Source: Bacteroidales bacterium
GTDB lineage: Bacteria > Bacteroidota > Bacteroidia > Bacteroidales > UBA932
Direction: 5' to 3'
DNA: 40,700 bases
Assembly: GCA_017553405.1 (NCBI GenBank)
Contig: JAFZME010000007.1
Coordinates: 1-40,700 of the forward strand
Positions within the stretch are counted from its first letter, which is position 1; each line of letters begins with the position of its first letter. The notes under the pieces were generated by a model, which saw only the letters and a program-made list of their open reading frames with translations, was not told the DNA's origin and made no database searches. Shown in pieces: positions 8,636-15,890 of this stretch. The position numbers and the translations under genes are program-made.

Positions 8636-9349
8636 ATGACACGTCTTAGCGTCAATATCAATAAAATCGCGACCATCCGCAACGCCCGCGGCGGCAATGT
8701 CCCCGACGTCCGCAAGGCCGCCCTCGACATCGAGTCCTTCGGCGCGGAAGGCATCACCGTCCACCCGAGGCCCGACGAGCGCCACATCCGCTATTCCGAC
8801 GTCCGTGAGATCCGTCCCCTCATCAAGACAGAGTTCAACATTGAAGGCAACCCGATTGCCTCCTTCTGCGACCTCGTCCTCGAGGTTGTCCCGGATCAGG
8901 TCACCCTGGTTCCCGATGCTCCGGACGCCCTCACTTCCAACGCCGGATGGGACACTGTCCGCAACCGCGCCTTCCTCACCGAGATGTGCGCCGGATTCAA
9001 GGCGAAGGGCATCAGGACGTCGATTTTCATCGATCCCGATCCGGCCATGGCAGAAGGCGCGGCCCTTTGCGGGGCCGACCGAGTGGAGCTCTACACCGCA
9101 GGCTATGCCGAGCAATATCCGTCCCCGGACGCCATAAAGCCATATGTCGAAGCGGCACTCGAAGCAAAGCGCTGCGGCCTCGGCCTAAACGCCGGCCACG
9201 ACCTGTCGCTCGACAACCTCAATTTCTTTATCAGGACCATCCCGTGGACCGACGAAGTCTCGATAGGCCACGCCCTGATTTCGGACGCCCTCTATATGGG
9301 CCTTGAGAAGACAATAGCCGCCTATCTCTATGAAATCCGGAAAAAATGA
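8636..9349 (+). CDS. pdxJ: Pyridoxine 5'-phosphate synthase
   Basis: PdxJ condenses 1-deoxyxylulose 5-phosphate with 3-amino-2-oxopropyl phosphate to give pyridoxine 5'-phosphate, the last ring-forming step of vitamin B6 synthesis. The 237-residue TIM barrel starts [20 protein letters not shown]. The expected active-site residues are visible: His43 and Arg45 in [11 protein letters not shown], Glu70 in EFNIEGN and His188 in LNAGHDLS. The open frame extends 20 codons further upstream, but those codons cover the promoter box, so ATG 8636 is the start. It is followed immediately by the promoter for the ompH-like gene, so it is probably monocistronic. Confidence 0.96.
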   Translation: MTRLSVNINKIATIRNARGGNVPDVRKAALDIESFGAEGITVHPRPDERHIRYSDVREIRPLIKTEFNIEGNPIASFCDLVLEVVPDQVTLVPDAPDALTSNAGWDTVRNRAFLTEMCAGFKAKGIRTSIFIDPDPAMAEGAALCGADRVELYTAGYAEQYPSPDAIKPYVEAALEAKRCGLGLNAGHDLSLDNLNFFIRTIPWTDEVSIGHALISDALYMGLEKTIAAYLYEIRKK

Positions 9350-9350
9350 T

Positions 9351-9358
9351 TAAATTTG
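9351..9358 (+). promoter_or_regulatory. Predicted -7 box of ompH-like/glycosyltransferase/LysM operon
   Basis: The sequence TAAATTTG begins two bases after the pdxJ stop and matches TAnnTTTG exactly. Initiation would fall near 9365, giving a leader of roughly 48 nt. That leader contains a short stem, GCGCA-TTGTG-TGCGC at 9366-9380, of unknown significance. Confidence 0.5.
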
Positions 9359-9412
9359 CAATTCGGCGCATTGTGTGCGCGTAAAAAGAATTAATACAAA
9401 AAGTTAAGATAA

Positions 9413-10060
9413 ATGAAACAGACACCTCTTATTCTCAGCATCATCGCGCTTGTCGCAAGTGTTGTTTTCGGGATTCTTTCCCTCACCTCCAACGGCACCC
9501 ACAAGAAAGTTTCCCCCGTCGTCTCCGGTGATTCCGCCGCAGTTGCCGGCAGCATCGTGTTCTTCAACATCGACGAGGTTATGGATGGCTACGATATGGC
9601 CAACGACCTCCGTTCCGTCGTTGAAAACAAGATCCAGGGCATCCAGAACGAGATCGACCGCAGGGGCAACAAGCTCCAGAAAGACATCAACACTTTCCAG
9701 GACAAGATCAACAAGGGTCTCCTCCTTCCTTCAGTCGCCGAGTCCCAGCAGAAAAAACTTCAGCAGCAACAGGCCGACTACCAGAATTTCGTCATCAAGA
9801 AGCAGAACGAAATGGCTGAGGAGCAGCAGGTTATGATGAACCAGATCCTCGACGCCATCAAGACCTACGTCGACGAATACAACATCGACAGGCAGTACTC
9901 GATGATCCTTGCCACCCAGGGAGCCGTCCTTCCCGCCCCCGTGGTTGTCGGCGACGACATCCTCGACATCACTTCCGACATCCTTGCCGGCCTCAACGAC
10001 GAGTACGTCAAGTCGAAGTCCAACGGCGAAGTCGCCGAGGAAGCCCCCGCGGAAGAATAA
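9413..10060 (+). CDS. Membrane-anchored OmpH/Skp-like coiled-coil protein
   Basis: This is a second OmpH-family protein (215 residues), separate from the skp gene of the bam block. An uncleaved-looking hydrophobic segment (about residues 6-25) with no obvious cleavage site suggests an inner-membrane anchor. A linker leads to the OmpH-type entry motif GSIVFFNIDEVMDGYDMAND, then a long Gln/Lys-rich coiled coil (about 70-145), and the family end block YNIDRQYSMILATQGAVLPA. The C-terminus is acidic (AEEAPAEE). A chaperone-like or envelope-tethering role is likely by family, but the partner is unknown. The glycosyltransferase gene starts 9 nt downstream. Confidence 0.88.
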   Translation: MKQTPLILSIIALVASVVFGILSLTSNGTHKKVSPVVSGDSAAVAGSIVFFNIDEVMDGYDMANDLRSVVENKIQGIQNEIDRRGNKLQKDINTFQDKINKGLLLPSVAESQQKKLQQQQADYQNFVIKKQNEMAEEQQVMMNQILDAIKTYVDEYNIDRQYSMILATQGAVLPAPVVVGDDILDITSDILAGLNDEYVKSKSNGEVAEEAPAEE

Positions 10061-10069
10061 CCGGCAGCC

Positions 10070-11188
10070 GTGAGGATCGCGATACTGTCGAGTTTTTACC
10101 CCTTGAGGGGTGGTATTGCCCAGTTCAGCGCAGCTATGCTCGAGGAGCTGGGCAAGTCCCATTCCGTCAAGGCGTTCACCTATTCCCGGCAGTATCCCTC
10201 CCTTCTTTTCCCGGGCAGGACTCAGTATGTCGGCCCGGACGACGAGGCGGTCAAGGTGGACAGCGACCCCGTGGTCGACACCCTCAATCCGTTCTCCTAT
10301 AAGTCCGCCGCCCGCAAGATAGCCGCCTGGAAGCCGGACGTGCTCATCCTCCGTTATTGGATGTCCTGGTTCGCTCCGGCCCTCGGCTGGATAGCCCGTC
10401 ACGTCAAGGGAGTAAAGATCATCGCCCTCATCGACAACGCCCTCCCTCACGAAAGGCACTTTTTCGACGAGCCTCTCGCCAGGTGGTTCTTCAAGGCGTG
10501 CGACGCTTTCGTGACGTTGTCCCCGAGTGTCACGGACGACCTTCTGCGGCTCCGTCCCAACGCTCCGTATATCGAGATCGAGCACCCGCTCTACACCCAT
10601 TTCGGAGAAAAGGTCCCCAGGGAGGAGGCGGAAGACAGGCTCGGCCTGCCCCACGGCAGCCGCAACCTTCTCTTCTTCGGGCTTATCCGTGAGTACAAAG
10701 GTCTCGACACCCTTCTCGAGGCATTCCGCGGCCTCGATCAGCGCTACCGCCTCATCATCGCCGGCGAGCCCTACGGCAGTTTCGAGAAATATGAGAAGAT
10801 CATCGAAAGCCTTCCCGGCAAAGACCGCATAAGCCTTTTCACCGACTACATCAAGGACTCCGACGTCAAATATTTCTTCTCTGCCGCCGACCTCACCGTC
10901 CTCCCCTACAAAAGCGCCACCCAAAGCGGCATAGCCGCCATTTCCTATCAGTTCGACGTCCCTCTTGTCACGACTCTCACGGGCAGCATCGGCAGTGCCG
11001 TCCAGGAGGCGGGCACGGGGATTGCAGTTCCCCCTGAAGAACCTCAGTCAGTGAGAGAGGCAGTCGTGCGTTATTTTGAAGAGGAAGGGCTCGCATCAAG
11101 GTTCAAGGCCGGTATCGAGGCCGAGAAAGACCGCCTGTCGTGGAGCCGTTTCTGCAACGCCCTCGCCGATTTCGCTGCAAGTATTTGA
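10070..11188 (+). CDS. Glycosyltransferase, family 4 type
   Basis: This 372-residue cytoplasmic GT-B enzyme should transfer a sugar from a nucleotide donor to a cell-envelope acceptor. The N-terminal domain opens VRIAILSSFYPLRGGIAQFS with the GG loop common in GT4 enzymes. The C-terminal GT1-type domain contains LLFFGLIREYKGLDTLLEAF, a YRLIIAGEPYG strand-loop and LTVLPYKSATQSGIAAISY, where relatives place the donor-binding acidic/Ser-Gly segment. GTG at 10070 is the start, 9 nt after the ompH-like stop; no in-frame ATG lies nearby. Donor and acceptor cannot be told from sequence. Position between an OmpH-like protein and a LysM protein points to envelope glycan work. Confidence 0.9.
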   Translation: MRIAILSSFYPLRGGIAQFSAAMLEELGKSHSVKAFTYSRQYPSLLFPGRTQYVGPDDEAVKVDSDPVVDTLNPFSYKSAARKIAAWKPDVLILRYWMSWFAPALGWIARHVKGVKIIALIDNALPHERHFFDEPLARWFFKACDAFVTLSPSVTDDLLRLRPNAPYIEIEHPLYTHFGEKVPREEAEDRLGLPHGSRNLLFFGLIREYKGLDTLLEAFRGLDQRYRLIIAGEPYGSFEKYEKIIESLPGKDRISLFTDYIKDSDVKYFFSAADLTVLPYKSATQSGIAAISYQFDVPLVTTLTGSIGSAVQEAGTGIAVPPEEPQSVREAVVRYFEEEGLASRFKAGIEAEKDRLSWSRFCNALADFAASI

Positions 11189-11192
11189 AACT

Positions 11193-12872
11193 ATGGAAAA
11201 AAGATTCATAACCTCAATGGCCGCGATGCTGCTCCTATTCTCCGGAGTCGCATCCGCTCAGGAATATGTCCCGACTCCGGTGACGGTGTCCACGGAGAAG
11301 GTCCGTATGAACGGCAATCTCTACTATTCCCACGTCGTTCTTGAGCGTCAGACGCTTTATTCCATCGCGAAGGCCTATGGAGTCACCATCACTGAGATAG
11401 TCGGTGCCAACAACGGCATCAGCTCCGACGGTTCCGGCCTGCAGAAAAACTCCATCATCCTTATTCCCGTCAGGGATCAGGGAGCGCCGGCCGTTGTCGA
11501 GCAGGCCCCGGCAGGGGAGCCGGAAGGTCAGCTTCCAGAATATGTCGAACACGTCGTCAAATGGTATGAAGACCTTGACGACATTGCGGCTCTCTACGGC
11601 GTGAGCGTCAAGGAGATTATGGAATACAACGGGATGAACTCCAGGAAGGTTGAAAAGCGTCAGGTCCTGAAGATACCTATGAAGGGAGGAGTCAAACAGG
11701 AGGATGCTCCTGTCACTGAGCAGGTTGCGGACGTTCCTTCGCCTCAGGATCCCGAGCCCGTCGGAGAGGTCGCGGTCGAGGCTGCCCCTCAGGACAGCAC
11801 CTCCGCCGGCAATGTCCTCCCCGCCGACTACACCGGCAAATCGACCGTTACATTCTCGCTTATGCTTCCTTTCAACGCCGCTTCGCGTTCGAAAGGTATG
11901 AATATGGATTTCTACGCCGGCGCCCTGATGGCCGTCAAGGACCTTGAAGCCTCCGGCATCTCCACCGTGATGAACGTTTTCGACATCGCGGGCGACGTTT
12001 TCCCCGAGCCCTACCAGCTCAAAGGGCAGGATTTCATCCTCGGCCCCGTCAAGAACGAGGATCTTGAGAAGGTTATATCCCTGACAGGCGGCGAGGTGAC
12101 GGTGATTTCGCCCCTCGAGCCCAAGGCGGATTCGCTCCTCGACCTCCATCCCAATTTCATCCAGGCACGGACTCCCCAGATGGACCAGTATGCCGACATC
12201 GCAGCCTGGATAGCCTCGGAGCTTTCTTCTACGGACAAGGTGATCCTTCTCACCGAGAAGGCCCCCCGTCACAACATTGCCGGCGAGCTGGCCGCCGCGC
12301 TCGATGAAGCCGGCGTCGCCTACACCAAAGTGGCCCATTCGATGATCGAGGGCCGCAGCGTTCCCGCCACGGTGACTCAGTATATTACGAAGTCCTCGAT
12401 GAGCAGGATCATCATCGCTTCCGAAAGGGAAGCCTTCGTCGCCGACGTCATCAGGACTCTCGGCATACTCACCGGCAAGGGTTATCCCGTCACGGCGTAT
12501 GCGCTTTCCAAGGTCCGTTCCTTCGACACGGTGGACCTTGAGTCCCTCCATAAGGCCGACACCCACGTCTCTTCGTCTTCCTACATCGACTATTCATCGA
12601 AGGATGTCTCGAAGTTCGTCAAGGCCTTCCGGGCGCTCTACAAGGGTGAGCCCAGCCGTTTCGCCTTCCAGGGCTACGACTCCGCTATGTATTTCATCTC
12701 TATGGTCGCCCGTTATGGCGACAGGTGGAAGGAGTATCTCCCTACGGCAGAAAAGGTAAAACTGCTCCAGTCGGATTTCCTCCTGGAGCAGTGTGAAAAC
12801 GGTTCGCTCGTCAACTCGGCAGTGCGCCGCAGCATCTATAAGAGCGACCTGACGACAGTCGCGGCCGAATAG
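11193..12872 (+). CDS. LysM protein with periplasmic-binding-protein-like C-terminal domain
   Basis: This secreted protein of 559 residues has a signal peptide ending VASA|Q (about residue 22) and two LysM-type peptidoglycan-binding repeats. They are near residues 46-92 (HVVLERQTLYSIAKAYGVT) and 118-162 (HVVKWYEDLDDIAALYGVS). An acidic Pro-rich linker (164-215) follows, then a domain of about 340 residues that looks like the type 1 periplasmic binding / receptor-ligand fold: TFSLMLPFNAA at its start, alternating strand-helix units, and KVILLTEKAPRHN and YPVTAYALSKVRSF later. I read it as a cell-wall-anchored sensor or scaffold; no ligand is evident. ATG 11193 is chosen because it starts the signal peptide; the frame upstream is inside the glycosyltransferase. 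It ends one base from the convergent NigD-like gene. Confidence 0.85.
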   Translation: MEKRFITSMAAMLLLFSGVASAQEYVPTPVTVSTEKVRMNGNLYYSHVVLERQTLYSIAKAYGVTITEIVGANNGISSDGSGLQKNSIILIPVRDQGAPAVVEQAPAGEPEGQLPEYVEHVVKWYEDLDDIAALYGVSVKEIMEYNGMNSRKVEKRQVLKIPMKGGVKQEDAPVTEQVADVPSPQDPEPVGEVAVEAAPQDSTSAGNVLPADYTGKSTVTFSLMLPFNAASRSKGMNMDFYAGALMAVKDLEASGISTVMNVFDIAGDVFPEPYQLKGQDFILGPVKNEDLEKVISLTGGEVTVISPLEPKADSLLDLHPNFIQARTPQMDQYADIAAWIASELSSTDKVILLTEKAPRHNIAGELAAALDEAGVAYTKVAHSMIEGRSVPATVTQYITKSSMSRIIIASEREAFVADVIRTLGILTGKGYPVTAYALSKVRSFDTVDLESLHKADTHVSSSSYIDYSSKDVSKFVKAFRALYKGEPSRFAFQGYDSAMYFISMVARYGDRWKEYLPTAEKVKLLQSDFLLEQCENGSLVNSAVRRSIYKSDLTTVAAE

Positions 12873-12873
12873 G

Positions 12874-13569
12874 CTATCTCGTCAGGGTATTGTCCTTTGA
12901 AGTGAAAATTGCGGTGGGGTACGGGTCTTCGCTCGTGCCCTCGACCAGCCATTTCCAGGAGAGCTTGACCGGCATCGCGTCCTTGTCTTCCGGAAGGTCG
13001 TCCGCGATGGGGAAGCAGCAGTAGACATAGCCGTAGACCATCTCGTCCATACTCACTTCGCCGCCGGGATATTCGCCGTTGGCGTTGTGGCGGATGCGGT
13101 AGTAGAGGGTGTCGTCCGGGAAAGGACCTTCTTCCCTGACAAGGTTGACGACGTGCTTGGCTCCGTCCGTCTGCTTGAAATAGAAGAGTCCCTGGAGGTT
13201 GAGGTAGCCGGCGGATATCCAGCCGGTGCCCACGTTGAACGGGTCGTCGCCGAGCTCCTCCTCGGGGATGGCTCCATTGTCCACAGGGGCCTTCACGAGA
13301 GGCGCCAGGTAGCTGGTGAGACGGATGTTGTATTCGGTGTCGGAAAGTTTCTTGAGGACATCGCAGATAATCAGGAACCTCGTCTGCTCTTCGGGGAATT
13401 CCTCGCAGTCGCGGGAGGTGATGTGGTAGGTGAGGCCGCGGTCGGTGATGAAGACGCCGTCGACGAGGTCGCCGAAGGTAATCACGTTGTACATCAGCAC
13501 GGAGTCCTCTTTGCAGGAGGTGGCGAGAATGGATATTGCGGCAATGGCCGCTGCAAGAAGTCGTTTCAT
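12874..13569 (-). CDS. NigD-like lipoprotein
   Basis: This 231-residue protein begins MKRLLAAAIAAISILATSCKED, a lipoprotein signal with lipobox ATSC and lipidated Cys19. The rest is beta-rich and resembles the Bacteroidales NigD-like family (N-terminal OB-like part, C-terminal beta-sandwich): note DLVDGVFITDRGLTYHIT, the NIRLTSYLAPLV strand and WISAGYLNLQGLFYF, a region I recall as typical of these proteins. The function of the family is not established. The gene has its own well-formed promoter and converges on the LysM gene with a 1-nt gap. The family assignment is from memory of motifs; the lipoprotein call is firm. Confidence 0.72.
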   Translation of the reverse strand: MKRLLAAAIAAISILATSCKEDSVLMYNVITFGDLVDGVFITDRGLTYHITSRDCEEFPEEQTRFLIICDVLKKLSDTEYNIRLTSYLAPLVKAPVDNGAIPEEELGDDPFNVGTGWISAGYLNLQGLFYFKQTDGAKHVVNLVREEGPFPDDTLYYRIRHNANGEYPGGEVSMDEMVYGYVYCCFPIADDLPEDKDAMPVKLSWKWLVEGTSEDPYPTAIFTSKDNTLTR

Positions 13570-13586
13570 ATCTATAAAAATCTTCG

Positions 13587-13618
13587 CAAAACTAAATCTT
13601 ATTTCGTATATTTACAAA
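13587..13618 (-). promoter_or_regulatory. Predicted -33/-7 promoter of NigD-like gene
   Basis: On the minus strand TTTG (13618-13615), a 20-nt spacer and TAGTTTTG (13594-13587) form a complete Bacteroidota promoter (TTTG, N19-21, TAnnTTTG). It is the best-formed promoter I found in the window and ends 17 nt before the ATG. Confidence 0.6.
13607..13614 (+). promoter_or_regulatory. Possible -7 box of aquaporin-symporter pair
   Basis: TATATTTA lies 24 nt before the aquaporin ATG and matches TAnnTTTG at all but the last position. It overlaps the spacer of the opposing NigD-like promoter, so the two directions may compete. Confidence 0.3.
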
Positions 13619-13638
13619 TCAAACAAAACGGAATAATT

Positions 13639-14364
13639 ATGTCACTCCTTGTAAAATGCATTTTCGAGCTTGTCGGGACGATGGTGATGATCCTTCTCGG
13701 CGACGGCGTCTGCGCCGCGACTTCGCTCTCCAAATCCAAGAGCCAGGGCGCAGGATGGGTTGTCATTACCCTCGCGTGGGGCTTCGCCGTTATGGTCGGC
13801 GTCCTCATCGCCGGCCCATATTCGGGCGCTCACCTCAACCCGGCGGTCACCCTCGGCCTTGCCATCGCAGGCAGTTTCCCCTGGGCTGAGGTCGGTCCAT
13901 ATATGGCTGCCCAGATGGTCGGCGGCTTCCTCGGCGGCCTGCTCGTCTATGTGTTCTGGAGAGACCATTTCAAGGCCACGGAAGGCGACGTGCTCGGCAT
14001 TTTCTGCACTATGCCCGCCATAGATCATAAGCCCCAGAACTTCCTCTGCGAGCTCATCGCGACCTGGGTGCTCGTCTTCGTCATCCTCTGTATCGGCGGC
14101 TCCGGCAACAGCTTTATGATCGGCGGCGCTGCCGCCCAGACCGGCGCAATCGGCGCCTTCCCCGTGACGGCGCTCATTATGGCCATCGGTATGTCCCTTG
14201 GCGGCGCGACCGGCTACGCCCTCAACCCCGCCCGCGACCTTTCGCCCCGCCTTGTCCACCAGATAATTTTCAAGCGTGACAGCGGCTGGGCCTACAGCTG
14301 GGTTCCCGTCGCCGGCCCCCTCGCCGGCGCCGCCCTTGCGGCCGCCTGCTTCATCCTGATATAG
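13639..14364 (+). CDS. MIP family channel (aquaporin / glycerol facilitator)
   Basis: This six-helix inner-membrane channel of 241 residues conducts water and possibly small polyols. The two half-helix signatures are GAHLNPAVTLG (NPA at 67-69) and ALNPARDLSPR (NPA at 196-198). The Asp after the second NPAR (Asp200) is the residue usually seen in glycerol facilitators rather than strict aquaporins, so glycerol transport is likely but unproven. ATG 13639 gives a short N-terminus (MSLLVKCIFELVGT) leading into helix 1. The frame upstream runs through the NigD-like gene and is not real. The symporter ATG follows one base after the stop. Confidence 0.93.
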   Translation: MSLLVKCIFELVGTMVMILLGDGVCAATSLSKSKSQGAGWVVITLAWGFAVMVGVLIAGPYSGAHLNPAVTLGLAIAGSFPWAEVGPYMAAQMVGGFLGGLLVYVFWRDHFKATEGDVLGIFCTMPAIDHKPQNFLCELIATWVLVFVILCIGGSGNSFMIGGAAAQTGAIGAFPVTALIMAIGMSLGGATGYALNPARDLSPRLVHQIIFKRDSGWAYSWVPVAGPLAGAALAAACFILI

Positions 14365-14365
14365 G

Positions 14366-15805
14366 ATGTTCGCCAAAATCGTTCAGACAGTAAACGACAT
14401 CGTCTGGAGTCCGGTTCTTGTCGGGCTCCTGATATTTGCAGGCATATATTTCTCCGTCCGGACGCGTTTCGTGCAGGTTCGCCGGTTCGGACTGATGGTC
14501 CGTTCCCTGTTCTCACGCAGGAGCAAGGAGGACAAGAAGAAGGGTATGTCCTCGTTCGAGGCATTCTGCGTCGCCCTTTCCGGCAGGGTGGGGACCGGCA
14601 ACATCGTCGGAGTCGCGACCGCGATAGCCCTCGGCGGCCCGGGCGCAGTCTTCTGGATGTGGATAATAGCGTTTTTCGGCGCTTCGACCGCGTTCGTCGA
14701 GTCCACCCTCGCCCAGATATATAAATTTCCCCACAAGACCGGCTTCCGCGGCGGTCCGGCCAGTTATATAGAGAAAGGCCTCGGCCAGCGTTGGATGGGT
14801 ATCCTTTTCGCCATCCTCACGATAGTGGGCTACGGGCTCTTCCTCACCACCGTCCAGGCCAACGGCGTGAGTTCCGCGATGGCCAACTCCTACAGCGTGA
14901 GTCCCTGGATCTCGGGAGTCGCGCTCGCCGTCGTTCTCGGCGTGGTCATCATCGGGGGAGTGAGGAGCATCGCCCGCGTGGCGTCGCTCGTGACGCCGTT
15001 TATGGCGCTGGGCTATATCGTTATCGCCATTGTCGTCATTGCCCTTCATATAGACAAGGTCCCCGCCGTATTCAGTGCTATCGTGACCGGTGCGTTCGGC
15101 ATCAAGCCGGTGGCGGGAGGCATACTCGGCTCCACGATTATGATGGGTGTGAAAAGGGGAATATTCTCAAATGAGGCCGGCCAGGGCGGCGGAGCTATGG
15201 TTTCCGCTTCCGCCGAGGTGCCCCACCCGGTGAAGCAGGGCCTCGCCCAGTCCTTCTCGGTCTATGTGGACACCCTCCTCGTCTGCACGGCCACTGCTCT
15301 TATGATTCTTTGCTCCGGGACCTACAACATCTTCGACGCCAAGACCGGCGAGATGCTCGTCGGAAGCGCTCCGGAGCTTGCCGACAACTACGTCAACTAC
15401 ACCCAGGCCGCCGTGGACTCCGTCCTCACCGGCTTCGGCGGGCAGTTTGTCAGCATAGCGCTGATATTCTTCGTATTCACGACGATAATGGCCTACTACT
15501 TCTACGCCGAGTCCAGCCTGATGTACATTTTCCGCGGCAAAAGCCGCTGGGAGACGGTCCTTGTGTGGGCGTTCCGCTTCGCCATCCTCGGAGCGACCGT
15601 TTTCGGCGCCGTCCGTGAGACCAACGTCATCTGGCAGCTCGGCGACATCGGCGTCGGCCTCCTCGCCTGGGTCAACGTAGTCGCCCTTCTCCTCCTCTGC
15701 AAAAAAGCGACGACGGCCCTCAAAGATTATGAGAGCCGCCTCCGCTCCGGCGACAAGAACCCCGCCTACCGCCCTGAGAACGATAATCTCGAGGCCTGGA
15801 AATAA
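14366..15805 (+). CDS. Sodium:alanine symporter family (AGCS) transporter
   Basis: This 479-residue inner-membrane protein belongs to the alanine or glycine:cation symporter family, which takes up small neutral amino acids with Na+. It shows about ten or eleven hydrophobic segments and the family blocks in order: GRVGTGNIVGVATAIALGGP, FWMWIIAFFGASTAFVESTLAQIYK, FRGGPASYIEKGLG, and the conserved IFSNEAGQGGGAMVSASAEV followed by HPVKQGLAQ. Length is normal. The start ATG lies one base after the aquaporin stop, so the two are very likely co-expressed. The actual amino acid cannot be told. The cytoplasmic tail is short and charged. Confidence 0.94.
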   Translation: MFAKIVQTVNDIVWSPVLVGLLIFAGIYFSVRTRFVQVRRFGLMVRSLFSRRSKEDKKKGMSSFEAFCVALSGRVGTGNIVGVATAIALGGPGAVFWMWIIAFFGASTAFVESTLAQIYKFPHKTGFRGGPASYIEKGLGQRWMGILFAILTIVGYGLFLTTVQANGVSSAMANSYSVSPWISGVALAVVLGVVIIGGVRSIARVASLVTPFMALGYIVIAIVVIALHIDKVPAVFSAIVTGAFGIKPVAGGILGSTIMMGVKRGIFSNEAGQGGGAMVSASAEVPHPVKQGLAQSFSVYVDTLLVCTATALMILCSGTYNIFDAKTGEMLVGSAPELADNYVNYTQAAVDSVLTGFGGQFVSIALIFFVFTTIMAYYFYAESSLMYIFRGKSRWETVLVWAFRFAILGATVFGAVRETNVIWQLGDIGVGLLAWVNVVALLLLCKKATTALKDYESRLRSGDKNPAYRPENDNLEAWK

Positions 15806-15858
15806 TTACCTTAAGGCGTTTTTGTGCACCGACCTGCCCTGCCGACGCCCATTCTTTT

Positions 15859-15886
15859 GTCATTCCGAGCGAAGCGAGAGAATCTC
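15859..15886. repeat. Possible dispersed REP-like element between convergent genes
   Basis: The gap between the symporter and the GLUG lipoprotein contains GTCATTCCGAGCGAAGCGAG followed by AGAATCTC. I recognise this as close to a short repeat that is scattered between genes in many bacterial genomes, often near gene ends. It has short terminal complementarity (ATTC/GAAT). Only one copy is in the window, so its repeat nature rests on recall. No strong terminator is visible in the remaining 85 bases. Confidence 0.4.
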
Positions 15887-15890
15887 CTGG

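Noticed and set aside
9366-9380. GCGCA-TTGTG-TGCGC stem in the ompH-like leader, considered as a riboswitch or attenuator
   Set aside because: It has only five base pairs and there is no further conserved structure; it is too small to support a regulatory call.
9731-10924. Open frame of 397 codons on the minus strand over the ompH-like and glycosyltransferase genes
   Set aside because: It crosses two well-supported genes in antisense and carries no family motif.
11235-12566. Open frame of 443 codons on the minus strand opposite the LysM gene
   Set aside because: The plus-strand LysM protein has clear domains and a signal peptide; the antisense frame has neither.
12848-12886. Inverted repeat CCTGACGA ... 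TCGTCAGG at the convergent LysM/NigD-like gene ends, considered as a two-way terminator
   Set aside because: The loop is 23 nt long, both arms are coding, and no U-run follows in either direction.
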